64,000 bases of DNA from Gimesia fumaroli (GTDB lineage Bacteria; Planctomycetota; Planctomycetia; Planctomycetales; Planctomycetaceae), in NCBI RefSeq assembly GCF_007754425.1, contig NZ_CP037452.1:2765164-2829163 (forward strand). Reading direction: 5' to 3'. The stretch's first letter is position 1. Each line of letters opens with the position of its first letter. The translations under genes were made by a program, and so were the position numbers. This document shows, one piece after another, positions 38,594 through 47,214 of this stretch. The notes under the pieces were generated by a model. It was not told the DNA's origin. It made no database searches and was given only the letters and a program-made list of their open reading frames with translations.

Positions 38594-39076
38594 TTACGCT
38601 TCTGCTTTATTTTTTTCATGAGATAGCACAGGCAGGTTTGCCAGAATCGCGGCTGTCAGACTCAATAGAATATTGACGCTGTTGATGTATTTGGACGCCT
38701 GGTGATAAGTTCGAAACTCGGCAGGCCGCGGGCTTCCCGGAGGCGTGATCATGGCTTCAAGCGGCGTATAGATCCAGAAGTAATCGATCAGGCTGATTGT
38801 CAGCGCGAGCACAACCAGCCCCAGAATCAGATTGGCTCTGCGGCGAGAGATCAATTCTTTGGCACGGATTCCCAGACTGCCCAGAAATGCTCCCACCAAT
38901 AAGATCCAGGCGATCGTATAATAAACGGGAAAGTGCAGCGTGATCAGTTGGTCTCTGACGAGAGAGTCGAAGGGCTGGAAGGTGACATCCTGAACGCCAG
39001 TGATAACAAAGATGACGGCCGCTCCGACCCAGGCCGACAAACAGAAGCGAATTAAAACCAGGCAGGTAGACGACAT
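38594..39076 (-). CDS. Four-helix membrane protein, DUF4149-like
   Basis: This 160-residue protein shows four hydrophobic segments (about residues 7-27, 52-70, 82-103 and 130-150). The final helix is preceded by RTYHQASKYINSVNILLSL. That layout, an N-terminal helix with a Gly-rich patch and a C-terminal His-x5-Asn-x2-Asn type motif, resembles DUF4149/TMEM205-like proteins, whose function is not established. It converges on hemA with only three bases between stop codons. ATG 39076 is the natural start. The family call is tentative. Confidence 0.7.
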   Translation of the reverse strand: MSSTCLVLIRFCLSAWVGAAVIFVITGVQDVTFQPFDSLVRDQLITLHFPVYYTIAWILLVGAFLGSLGIRAKELISRRRANLILGLVVLALTISLIDYFWIYTPLEAMITPPGSPRPAEFRTYHQASKYINSVNILLSLTAAILANLPVLSHEKNKAEA

Positions 39077-39434
39077 AGTTCACTTTGAAGTTAAAGAGTA
39101 ATTTCGATCGTCATTCCGTAATGCGGAACGACCTGATTAAGCTGATATCAGGGTAAACAATTTGGCAGAGGACATGAAACCAATTTGAACCGTTGAAAAC
39201 GGGTTTTCGCAAAATAGCTGGCGGTTGCCCGTCATTTCAATAATAGTTTGACATCGCTCGTGACTTTGGTTCCTGTTAAACGTTAGGATTGTTAATAAAT
39301 TCGGCGGATTTCCCAAAACCGGCTTTAGGGAAGATAGAGAAACGTCTGAGTGTCAGTTACGATGGATTGACGCTGACATATCAAAAGTTGTCATTCCAAC
39401 CAGAATTCAGTCTGTATTGATACGGTGATCGAAC
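39077..39434. other. Divergent intergenic region
   Basis: These 358 bases lie between the DUF4149-like gene (minus) and the PVC dehydrogenase-cytochrome gene (plus). A TTGACA at 39248-39253 has no matching -10 at the right distance. No small gene, RNA gene or clear operator is visible. Confidence 0.4.
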
Positions 39435-42400
39435 ATGAAACGAGCGAAACGTCTTACGTTTAAACAACGTCTTTTGAGAAACAATGATTCGATTTCGGGA
39501 ATTGCTGCCTCCGGAATTCGATGGGGGTTTGTCGTACTGGCTTTGGGAGTTTGCCTGCAGTTGACGCTGGCTGCCGAAAAGCAGACGGCGGTGCCCAAGT
39601 CGCCTTTATCTCCTGAAGCATCATTGAAGCAGACAGTGGTTCACCCCGACTTTGAAATGCAGGTGGTAGCGTCCGAGCCGAATGTGATTAACCCGGTGGC
39701 GGTGGCCTTTGATGAAACCGGAGTCCTCTGGGTTGTGGAAATGACGGATTACCCGCATGGACCTAAACCAGGCGAAAATCCGAAAAGCCGCATCAAATTA
39801 TTACGCGATAAAGACCAGGATGGGTATTATGAGACCGCGACGGTCTTTGCCGACAAACTCTTATTTGCGACCGGAGTTCAACCTTGGAAAGGGGGGCTGA
39901 TTGTCACCCTGGCCGGCAAAGTGCAGTTTATGAAAGATACCAACGGCGATGACAAAGCCGATGTCGTGGAAACGTGGTTCACGGGGTTCAAAGAAGAAAA
40001 CTCACAATTGCGGGCCAACCATCCGACGCTGGGGCTTGATAATCACATTTATATTTCCAATGGACTACGTGGCGGTTCTGTGATTGCCACGCATCCGGAA
40101 TGGCAGAAAAAAGCGAAGCAGGTTCCGATCAACGGTCTTGATTTTCGCTTTCATCCTTTGTCAGGTAAATATGAATCGATATCGGGAATCGGTCAGTTTG
40201 GTCTGACGTTTGATGATTATGGAAACCGGTTTGTCTGTACGAACCGGAATCCGAATAAACATATCGTATTGGAAAATCGCTATCTGAAACGAAATCCGTA
40301 TCTGGCGGTGAAGTCGGTCTATCATGATGTATCTCCTGATGGAGAAGATTCCCGCGTGTACGCCATCAGCCGAACCTGGACGACTTCCACACTGCATGCG
40401 GGGCAGTTTACTGCCGCTTGTGGTGTGACCATTTACCGGGGAGACTTGTTTCCCAAAGGGTTTTATGGGAACAGTTTCACCTGTGAGCCGACCGCGAATC
40501 TGGTGCACCGCGATGTCATGACGCCGATGGGAGCGACCTATGATTCAAAATATGGTCGTGACAAAGTGGAATTCATCGCCAGCCGTGATGAATGGTTCCG
40601 ACCAGTGAATATGGCCAATGGTCCTGATGGGGCCTTGTACTTGTGTGACATGTATCGCGCGGTGATTGAGCATCCGCAGTTCATGCCGGCCGAATTGAAA
40701 GAACGCTCGGACTTGAACGATGGCATTGATCGAGGGCGGATTTATCGCATTGTTCCCAAGAATGCCAAGATCGATAAAAGCGTTTATACGTCTTTGAACA
40801 ATGCGACTCCGGAACAGTTGGTGACAGCCCTCGGTTCGAAGAGCGCCTGGCAGCGGGAAACCGCCGCACGTTTGATCTTCGAACATCAGGATACTTCGAT
40901 TCAACCGCAGTTAGAACAACTGGTTTCCAATGGGAAATCAGCACAGGCACGAATCCAGGCCTTATGGGCATTAGAAGGATTAGGGAAATTGAGTGATGCG
41001 GTTCTGGAAACGGCCTTGAAGGATGCCTCACAGCGCGTCAAAGAGCAGGCCGTACGTCTCAGTGAGCCGCGTTTGTCGAAAAATTCCAAGCTGAAAGAAC
41101 AGGTACTGTCGCTGGTCGATTCGGCAGATGGGCGATTGCGATTTCAGTTGGCCATCAGCCTGGGCGAGGCGGGTGATGTCTCTTCGATGGTAGATCAGCT
41201 GGCTCGCTTGATGCTGAAGGGGGCCGATGATTCCTGGACACGTGCTGCCGTGTTTTCTTCTGCTCCCGATCAGACCGTGGCGATTTTCAAATCGTTTCTC
41301 AAACAACTGAATGCAGCCGATGCCAGGGTATCAACTCACGCAGGTGTGACTGATGCCGTCCGCGAAATGACAGCGGTCATCGGTCCTCGACTAAAAGCAG
41401 ACGAAATCGAAGAAACACTCTCGTTGATTGCCAGGATGGACTCCGATCAGCAACTCGTATTGCAGATCGCCGGTTTTGAAGGACTGGGGAACAGTCTCAG
41501 ACGACGTGGAAAATCAATTAGTCAGTATCAGACCAAGTTATCTGAAGCCGATCAGCAACAGTTGAAGACCTTCTATCAGAAACTGGTCGATGCCGCTGCG
41601 AATCCAAAAACTCCGCTGGCTCAAAAACTGAATGCGATTGGTATCTTGCAGTTCGTTGGTTTTGACATGAGTGGCAAAACGCTGCTTTCACTGATCCAGG
41701 GTGCTGTCTCTCAAGAGGTGAAAATTGCCGCCATTGGTGCCATCAGCCCTTATTCTGATCAAGAGATCGGGGTGGTGTTAATGGATGGGTTTGCCACGCA
41801 GACACCGGGAATGAGACGGGCGATTCTGGATGCGATGTTGTCGAATCAGGATCGGACCAATCTGTTGCTGGATGCCATTGAAAAGGATCAGATTAAAATT
41901 TCAGAACTGGGACCTTCCCGTTCATCCCGTTTGCAACGGCACCGCAATCCGGAAATTAAGAAACGGGCCGCAAAGCTCTTTGCTGCTGCCATTCCGGCCG
42001 ACCGTAAAAAAGTGCTGGCCGCATATCAGGCTTCTTTAAAGCTCAAAGCCAATCCCCTGGACGGGAAGCAGGTATTTGTCAAGAACTGTGTGACCTGTCA
42101 TAAGATTGGGGATGTCGGTGTCAATGTGGCTCCAGATATTGGTGATTCTCGTACGAAAACACCCGAGTATCTGCTGACGAATATTCTGGATCCGAACCGG
42201 GCCATTGATGCGAATTTCTTCAGCTATACAATCGTCACAATTGATGGCGTGGTCCATACCGGGATCATTTCTTCAGACAGTGGTGCATCGATTACGTTAA
42301 CCCAACCGGAAGGAAAAACGATTACAGTTCTGAAAGAGGAAATTGACGAAATGAAATCCAACGGGGTGTCATTGATGCCGGTCGGACTGGAGAAGACGAT

Positions 42401-42494
42401 CAATCCACAACAGATGGCCGACTTGATTTCGTTTATCAAGAACTGGCGTTATCTGAGTGGTCAGGTTCCCAAGGACATCGCCAAGCCACAGTAG
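39435..42494 (+). CDS. PVC-type secreted dehydrogenase-like propeller with HEAT repeats and C-terminal cytochrome c
   Basis: This 1019-residue protein has an architecture largely confined to Planctomycetes and Verrucomicrobia. An N-terminal signal or anchor (about residues 28-47) precedes a beta-propeller (about 65-440) with phrases like VAFDETGVLWVVEMTDYPHG and NMANGPDGALYLCDMYRAVIEHPQ. HEAT-like alpha repeats (about 450-860) follow. A c-type cytochrome domain at the C-terminus carries CVTCH near residue 885 with APDIGDS after it. It is probably periplasmic and haem-loaded, oxidising an unknown sugar or alcohol and passing electrons to a chain. It is monocistronic and converges on queA. Confidence 0.92.
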   Translation: MKRAKRLTFKQRLLRNNDSISGIAASGIRWGFVVLALGVCLQLTLAAEKQTAVPKSPLSPEASLKQTVVHPDFEMQVVASEPNVINPVAVAFDETGVLWVVEMTDYPHGPKPGENPKSRIKLLRDKDQDGYYETATVFADKLLFATGVQPWKGGLIVTLAGKVQFMKDTNGDDKADVVETWFTGFKEENSQLRANHPTLGLDNHIYISNGLRGGSVIATHPEWQKKAKQVPINGLDFRFHPLSGKYESISGIGQFGLTFDDYGNRFVCTNRNPNKHIVLENRYLKRNPYLAVKSVYHDVSPDGEDSRVYAISRTWTTSTLHAGQFTAACGVTIYRGDLFPKGFYGNSFTCEPTANLVHRDVMTPMGATYDSKYGRDKVEFIASRDEWFRPVNMANGPDGALYLCDMYRAVIEHPQFMPAELKERSDLNDGIDRGRIYRIVPKNAKIDKSVYTSLNNATPEQLVTALGSKSAWQRETAARLIFEHQDTSIQPQLEQLVSNGKSAQARIQALWALEGLGKLSDAVLETALKDASQRVKEQAVRLSEPRLSKNSKLKEQVLSLVDSADGRLRFQLAISLGEAGDVSSMVDQLARLMLKGADDSWTRAAVFSSAPDQTVAIFKSFLKQLNAADARVSTHAGVTDAVREMTAVIGPRLKADEIEETLSLIARMDSDQQLVLQIAGFEGLGNSLRRRGKSISQYQTKLSEADQQQLKTFYQKLVDAAANPKTPLAQKLNAIGILQFVGFDMSGKTLLSLIQGAVSQEVKIAAIGAISPYSDQEIGVVLMDGFATQTPGMRRAILDAMLSNQDRTNLLLDAIEKDQIKISELGPSRSSRLQRHRNPEIKKRAAKLFAAAIPADRKKVLAAYQASLKLKANPLDGKQVFVKNCVTCHKIGDVGVNVAPDIGDSRTKTPEYLLTNILDPNRAIDANFFSYTIVTIDGVVHTGIISSDSGASITLTQPEGKTITVLKEEIDEMKSNGVSLMPVGLEKTINPQQMADLISFIKNWRYLSGQVPKDIAKPQ

Positions 42495-42507
42495 TTTTAC
42501 TGACCGG

Positions 42508-43563
42508 CTATAAAATTAACATGGCGTCACCATAGCTGTAGAAGCGATAGTTTGCTTCTACAGCTTTTTCGTAGGCTTCGCGGATGAACTCCGAGCCGGC
42601 AAGCGCGCTGACCAGAACCAGCAACGTTGATTTGGGCAAATGAAAATTAGTTAATAAGCAATCGACGGCCTGAAATTGATAGGGGGGATAGATGAAGATA
42701 TCAGTCTCTCCCTGCCAGCCTGTGAGCGGGCCTTGTTTCGCGACCGATTCCAGAGTTCGAACGCTGGTGGTTCCTACGGATACAATTCTGCCGCCCTGCG
42801 CACGTGTGGCATTGAGCAAGTCGGCGGAGACTTGTGGTAATTCACACCACTCAGAATGCATTTTGTGTTCTTCAAGTGTCTCGGCAGAGATCGGTTTGAA
42901 TGTACCAATGCCGACGTGCAGAGTGACGTGAGCGATGCCCACTCCTTTTTGTGTGCAGCGTTCCAGGAGTTTCGGAGTGAAGTGTAGGCCGGCGGTCGGC
43001 GCTGCGACAGCGCCCGGCTGATTGGCATACACGGTTTGATAACGTTCCCAGTCTTCGTCGGTCGCCAGTTCCCGTCTCATATAAGGAGGCAGAGGCATGG
43101 TGCCGAAGTGTTCGAGCAGACGGTGATGGTCTTCTTCGGATTGAACGGTCACCGTCCAGTAACCTTCCTCGTCTTTCGATTCCATTATTAAGAAGAGCTG
43201 TTTCTGTTCGCTGCGTTGGTGCGCGGGCTGCAGTTCAATGATCTCGCCTGGCAACAGCTTGCCTCTGGTCTTGCTCATTAGTTTCCATTGTCCCGCTGCG
43301 TTTGAGCCGAGGTAGAGGCCTTCCCACTTGCCGCCCGTTGATTTACGGACGCCGAACAGGCGGGCGGAGAGTACCCGCGTGTCATTTAAGACGAGGCAGT
43401 CGCCGGGATTCAGATACTGGGGGAGATCGGAAATAGAACTATGACTGATGGTCTGAGACTTTCGATCCAGCACCAGCAGGCGTGACTGATCCCGCTGTTG
43501 GGTGGGTTCAGTCGCGATCAATTCGGGGGGGAGATGGTAGTCAAATGCGTTTAAGTCAGTCAT
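42508..43563 (-). CDS. queA: S-adenosylmethionine:tRNA ribosyltransferase-isomerase (QueA)
   Basis: QueA transfers the ribosyl part of S-adenosylmethionine to preQ1 in tRNA, giving epoxyqueuosine. The 351-residue protein starts MTDLNAFDYHLPPELIAT. It contains DCLVLNDTRVLSARLFG, the region AAPTAGLHFTPKLLE near residue 190, and ends with NFHLPKSTLLVLVSALAG and YSYGDAMLIL, all family hallmarks. It is full length with an ATG start. The stop lies 13 bases from the converging cytochrome gene, with no terminator between them. Confidence 0.97.
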   Translation of the reverse strand: MTDLNAFDYHLPPELIATEPTQQRDQSRLLVLDRKSQTISHSSISDLPQYLNPGDCLVLNDTRVLSARLFGVRKSTGGKWEGLYLGSNAAGQWKLMSKTRGKLLPGEIIELQPAHQRSEQKQLFLIMESKDEEGYWTVTVQSEEDHHRLLEHFGTMPLPPYMRRELATDEDWERYQTVYANQPGAVAAPTAGLHFTPKLLERCTQKGVGIAHVTLHVGIGTFKPISAETLEEHKMHSEWCELPQVSADLLNATRAQGGRIVSVGTTSVRTLESVAKQGPLTGWQGETDIFIYPPYQFQAVDCLLTNFHLPKSTLLVLVSALAGSEFIREAYEKAVEANYRFYSYGDAMLIL

Positions 43564-43802
43564 CGAACCGGTTTCTAAATCATTTCATTTTGCGAGAGTC
43601 TGGTTCGACCTGATCGAATCTTCTCTGGAAACAGCGGGAATTATCGGATTTTAACGGAGATTTTTATTTTCTCTTAGTATATTGCGCACAATTTCGAAAT
43701 CTAAGCTTGTCGACCATTTCCGCCTTCGAACAATAGAATTCAGGTATGATGAACAATCCTGTTTTGTTTCTTGATTTCTCATAACTCTCAGAGGCCAGGC
43801 GC

Positions 43803-44924
43803 TTGTCTGACATTGAATCGCCCATTCCGATTGCGTTTTGTATAACCGGCTTGCAGCCTGGTGGGGCGGAACGTGCGCTGGTACAGATCGTGAAGCGGTT
43901 GAATCGCGAAAAATGGGCGCCCGTTGTCTACTCTCTGACAGGCACGGGGCCTCTTGCCGCTGATCTGCAGGCTGCGGGAGTTCCCACCGAAATCTTGCAC
44001 ACGCGTTCCGCCTGGGATGTGAGTATTATCTGGAAGTTGGCACGAAAGTTCAAAGAACAAAAACCGGTTTTACTGCAAACATTTTTATTTCATGCGAATT
44101 TTGCAGGGCGGATCGCCGCTCGTCGGTCAGGTGTGCCACATATCGTCTCTGGGATTCGTGTTTCCGAAAAACGAAAAAATGGACACTTGTTGCTGGACCG
44201 ATTGACAAATCGACTGGTGGATTTCAATATCTGCGTCAGTCAATCGGTGGCGGAGTTTTCGATTCGGGCGGGAAAACTTCCTGAGTCGAAAGTGACCGTG
44301 ATCCCCAATGGTGTCGACTTCGAACTGTTTGCGTCGGCTGAACCGCTGGATTTGAGTCTCTGGGGCATTCCCGCTGATGCCAAAGTGGTGTTGTTTGTGG
44401 GGCGGCTGGATCCACAGAAAGCCCCCGGTGATTTATTGACGGCGTTTGGCCGCTTTGCAGAACAGGCTCCTGACTTTCATTTGCTGTTTGTCGGCGAGGG
44501 GCCGTTGAAAACGGAATTGCAACAGAGTGCCAACCAGTTGTCCTGTGCAGAGCGTGTTCATTTTGCCGGTTGGCAGTCTCAGATTCCCCAATTGATGCGA
44601 GCCGCTGACTGTCTGGTGTTACCTTCGTTATGGGAAGGGATGCCGAACGTGGTTCTGGAAGCGATGGCTTCCGGTTTGCCTGTGATTTCGACGGAAGTGG
44701 ATGGGGTTTCCGAATTGATCCAGCAGGGAGAGCAGGGGACTTTGGTGGCCCAGAGAAGCCCCGCTGAGATTCAGCAAGCATTACAGGCTCTGGCTACCCA
44801 GCCCGCCTCGTTTCGCAAGATGGCGGGGAATGCGCAAGATACTGTGAAGAAAGAGTTTACATGGGACTCGATCGCACACAAATATGAACAGGTTTATGAG
44901 AAAATCCTGTCTTCACACGCCTGA
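43803..44924 (+). CDS. Family 4 glycosyltransferase
   Basis: This 373-residue retaining GT-B glycosyltransferase has the N-terminal glycine-rich loop [19 protein letters not shown] and the C-terminal donor-binding E-x7-E region [18 protein letters not shown] (about 279-296). It probably adds a sugar from a nucleotide or lipid carrier to a surface polysaccharide or lipid. The start appears to be TTG 43803, with AGAGG about ten bases upstream; no in-frame ATG lies close by. It stands alone, about 170 bases upstream of the mraZ operator region. The sugar and acceptor are unknown. Confidence 0.9.
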   Translation: MSDIESPIPIAFCITGLQPGGAERALVQIVKRLNREKWAPVVYSLTGTGPLAADLQAAGVPTEILHTRSAWDVSIIWKLARKFKEQKPVLLQTFLFHANFAGRIAARRSGVPHIVSGIRVSEKRKNGHLLLDRLTNRLVDFNICVSQSVAEFSIRAGKLPESKVTVIPNGVDFELFASAEPLDLSLWGIPADAKVVLFVGRLDPQKAPGDLLTAFGRFAEQAPDFHLLFVGEGPLKTELQQSANQLSCAERVHFAGWQSQIPQLMRAADCLVLPSLWEGMPNVVLEAMASGLPVISTEVDGVSELIQQGEQGTLVAQRSPAEIQQALQALATQPASFRKMAGNAQDTVKKEFTWDSIAHKYEQVYEKILSSHA

Positions 44925-44986
44925 TTTTTAAGAAAATTTTGACCCTAAATCAGGTCGATCGCAACAAAATGTAAAAATCCTCAAAG

Positions 44987-45004
44987 TCACAATTCCAATT
45001 GTGA
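44987..45004. promoter_or_regulatory. 18-bp dyad upstream of mraZ
   Basis: TCACAATT-CC-AATTGTGA is a perfect inverted repeat with 8-base arms and a 2-base spacer. It lies about 120 bases before the mraZ start. Short spacing and symmetry suggest a protein operator rather than an RNA hairpin. The binding protein is unknown. Confidence 0.4.
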
Positions 45005-45096
45005 TAAGTATCTAGGTCAATTCGAGTTTGCCGATTTCAACTCCACCTTTCAATCATGCTTGACGATTTGATTCTGGCTGGTAAATTCATCACTCT

Positions 45097-45126
45097 GTGG
45101 TGAATAGTGGTGATGAGTGGGGATCA
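45097..45126 (+). promoter_or_regulatory. MraZ operator: three 10-bp direct repeats abutting the mraZ start
   Basis: GTGGTGAATA, GTGGTGATGA and GTGGGGATCA follow each other without gap at 45097, 45107 and 45117, and the mraZ ATG starts at 45127. MraZ proteins are known to bind short G-rich repeats spaced 10 bp apart in front of their own gene. Here the last repeat also supplies the GTGGGGA ribosome binding site, so bound protein would block both transcription and translation initiation. Confidence 0.7.
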
Positions 45127-45582
45127 ATGGCACTAACGGGGACGTTCAACAAGATTCTGGATGGTAAACGGCGATTGGCGATTCCCAAACGGCTCAAGGA
45201 AGAGCTTGTGAACAAGGAGTTTACCCAGATTTACATTGCCCCAGGAACGGAATCCTCTTTATTGCTTTTTTCTGAGAAAGGATTTGAACAGCAGGCACAA
45301 CGATTGAAAGAGTATTCCAGGAACGGCCCGGAGGCAGCTCAGTATCTGCGTCTGTATTATTCGCGGGCAGAAAAAGTGGAAGTCGATTCTCAAGGACGGA
45401 TTTGTATTCCCGAACGTCTGGCCGAACTAGCCAGCCTGGAAGCAAAAGAAGAAGTGGTGTTGATTGGAGTTCAAGACCATGCGGAGATCTGGAGTAGCAC
45501 GCGTTGGAATTCCTATCTTAACAATCATGGCCCTCATTTTGATGAGATGGCTGCACAAGCCTTTGGCCAGATGCCCTGGTAA
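45127..45582 (+). CDS. mraZ: Transcriptional regulator MraZ
   Basis: MraZ is a ring-forming AbrB-like DNA-binding protein that heads the division and cell-wall cluster and represses it. The 151-residue protein has two SpoVT/AbrB repeats. The first is GTFNKILDGKRRLAIPKRLKE; the second is KVEVDSQGRICIPERLAELA, with the DxxGR and IPxxL marks. ATG 45127 is preferred over the upstream GTG 45097: it gives the standard M-A-L-T-G-T start and directly follows the ribosome binding site. The 620-base gap before rsmH is unusual, as mraZ and rsmH are normally adjacent. Confidence 0.95.
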   Translation: MALTGTFNKILDGKRRLAIPKRLKEELVNKEFTQIYIAPGTESSLLLFSEKGFEQQAQRLKEYSRNGPEAAQYLRLYYSRAEKVEVDSQGRICIPERLAELASLEAKEEVVLIGVQDHAEIWSSTRWNSYLNNHGPHFDEMAAQAFGQMPW

Positions 45583-45661
45583 TCGTTTGATGTGATGTGG
45601 AACATTTCATTGATGAAAACCAATTTGAAGACTGATTAACGTAACGAAATCAAACAAAGTA

Positions 45662-45877
45662 TTGTTCAAGGAGGACATAAAGGAACTCTTCCGCTGGCTA
45701 CCGGGCTTCGCGGATTGAAGGTGAAATGGATGTCACCTGTGTGTGCTCAGGATATTAGGTTGGGCCACCGGTCGTTCGTCTCCTGATACAAGCAGAATGG
45801 AAGCTGCTTGAGACGGATGGCTTCAGGGTTCCCTCCTTGGACAGGAGTTGGGCCTGTTTAAGACAGGTTTTCTTTTT
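45662..45877 (+). ncRNA. Predicted structured RNA between mraZ and rsmH, ending in an intrinsic terminator
   Basis: Bases 45662-45674 pair with 45832-45844 in a 13-bp helix with two G-U pairs. A second helix, 45683-45689 with 45825-45831, continues inward after an 8-base bulge. Enclosed are three hairpins: TCCGC/GCGGA (45690-45714), AGGTGA/TCACCT (45719-45738), and CGTCT/AGACG with inner CAAGCAG/CTGCTTG (45777-45815). A terminator follows directly. No open frame crosses it. It does not match what I know of RNase P RNA, tmRNA, SRP RNA or riboswitches. The 6S RNA is similar in length (about 183 bases closed) but not in layout. It may be an independent small RNA or an rsmH leader. Confidence 0.55.
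45851..45877 (+). terminator. Intrinsic terminator at the end of the mraZ-rsmH intergenic RNA
   Basis: CCTGT pairs with ACAGG around a 5-base loop, extended by two G-U pairs, and is followed by TTTTCTTTTT. It would end the structured transcript and also block read-through from mraZ into rsmH unless antitermination occurs. Confidence 0.65.
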
Positions 45878-46202
45878 CGCCGGCTTCCTGCGGCGAGCGG
45901 GCTGTTGTTTCAATTGGTTTCTGAGAGGGAACTTAGGTCACGCTGTTTTTGCTTCTCAAAAATCTTTAACTGATCTTGCTAAAAAAACAGGAATTTCCTA
46001 AACTCCCCATGCTTGAGAATCAGGCCGGTTCTTGTGTTTGCTTCTCAGGCAAGCAATCTCTCTGAGTAACACTTCAAAGTCTCTACCCCTCCCAATAAAT
46101 AATCAATTCATATTTCTCCTGTTGGTGAAATGGAAATGGCCTCAATGACGGTTCTCCAATTCACTGAGGGATCATTTTATATTTAGAATCGTTACCAATT
46201 GA
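45878..46202 (+). other. rsmH upstream region
   Basis: Just after the terminator is a TCGCCG/CGGCGA hairpin (45877-45896). TTTGCTTCTCA occurs twice (45948-45958 and 46037-46047). GCTTGAGAA pairs with TTCTCAGGC (about 46011-46049), so the leader is itself foldable. The rsmH promoter must lie here if the terminator works, but no clear -35/-10 pair is visible and no ribosome binding site precedes the ATG. Confidence 0.4.
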
Positions 46203-47123
46203 ATGTCAGGTATGTCCGGTGATCAGAAAAGGCCGATTCACTTACCGGTTTTATTACGAGAAGTGATTCAACAGCTGGATTTATCTCCGGGCCTGGTTGT
46301 CGTAGACGGCACCGTAGGCGCTGGAGGTCACAGCGAACATATCCTGCGGAAAATTGGTACAGAAGGAACTTTAATCGGTCTGGATCGTGATACGATGATG
46401 CTGGAGTTTGCCCGAGAAAAATTAGGAGTCGAGAGATTGCCAGAGGGGCAATGTCATCTCAGGCAGGCGAGTTACGCGGAACTTCCCACCGTTTTGGGTG
46501 AAATAGGATTAACGTCCATTGATCGCGTTTTGCTGGACCTGGGTTTGTCTTCTGATCAACTGGGAGACGACGAACGCGGTTTTGGTTTTGAATCATCGGG
46601 CGAACTAGATTTGCGGTTTGATACCAGCACGGGAATGCCCGCCTGGGAACTGTTGCAAACACGCTCGGAATCAGAGTTGTGTGAAATCTTCGAAGTATAT
46701 GGAGAGGAACGATTCAGCCAGCGGATTGCCAGTCAACTGGTTAAGCAGCGAAAAACGGCGCCCATCAAAACGGCGGCAGAGTTAATTAAAGTGGTTCAGC
46801 AGGCAATTCCAGCCAAGGCACTGGCGGCGGCACGGAAAAACCCGGCCACACGTGTATTTCAGGCACTGCGGATTGCAGCGAATCAGGAACTGGAACAACT
46901 GGAAACGATGTTGGGATCGGTTCTCCCTGAGGTTCTGAAACCGGGAGGCAGAGCTGCGATTATCAGCTTTCACTCTCTGGAAGATCGAATGGTCAAACAG
47001 GCTTTTAAAGATCGAACCATCTGGAAAAACTTAACTCCAAAGCCCATTGTGGCAACGCAGGCCGAGCAACGGGTGAATCCACGTTGCCGAACCGCGAAGC
47101 TGCGGGTGGCGATGAAAACATAA
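46203..47123 (+). CDS. rsmH: 16S rRNA (cytosine-1402 N4) methyltransferase RsmH (MraW)
   Basis: RsmH methylates N4 of C1402 in the 16S rRNA decoding centre using S-adenosylmethionine. The 306-residue protein has the motif DGTVGAGGHSEHIL (about 34-47), LLDLGLSSDQL, the insertion domain with ERFSQRIASQLV, and near the end AAIISFHSLEDRMVKQAF and VNPRCRTAKLRV. These are diagnostic. ATG 46203 is used; ATG 46212 is possible, and neither has a ribosome binding site. It normally follows mraZ directly, but here a structured region lies between. Confidence 0.96.
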   Translation: MSGMSGDQKRPIHLPVLLREVIQQLDLSPGLVVVDGTVGAGGHSEHILRKIGTEGTLIGLDRDTMMLEFAREKLGVERLPEGQCHLRQASYAELPTVLGEIGLTSIDRVLLDLGLSSDQLGDDERGFGFESSGELDLRFDTSTGMPAWELLQTRSESELCEIFEVYGEERFSQRIASQLVKQRKTAPIKTAAELIKVVQQAIPAKALAAARKNPATRVFQALRIAANQELEQLETMLGSVLPEVLKPGGRAAIISFHSLEDRMVKQAFKDRTIWKNLTPKPIVATQAEQRVNPRCRTAKLRVAMKT

Positions 47124-47214
47124 TTATTACGACTGAATGAAACAGGTAGGCAAGCAGATTTCTGTTTGTCTGGAAAATCAGAAATTACGTTTAAATTGGA
47201 AATGGTTCAGAGCC

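Noticed and set aside
45662-45877. RNase P RNA, tmRNA or SRP RNA in the mraZ-rsmH gap
   Set aside because: rnpB lies near mraZ in some bacteria, so it was checked. The conserved RNase P blocks (GAGGAAAGTC and ACAGAA-type) are missing, as are the tmRNA tRNA-like end and the SRP tetraloop region.
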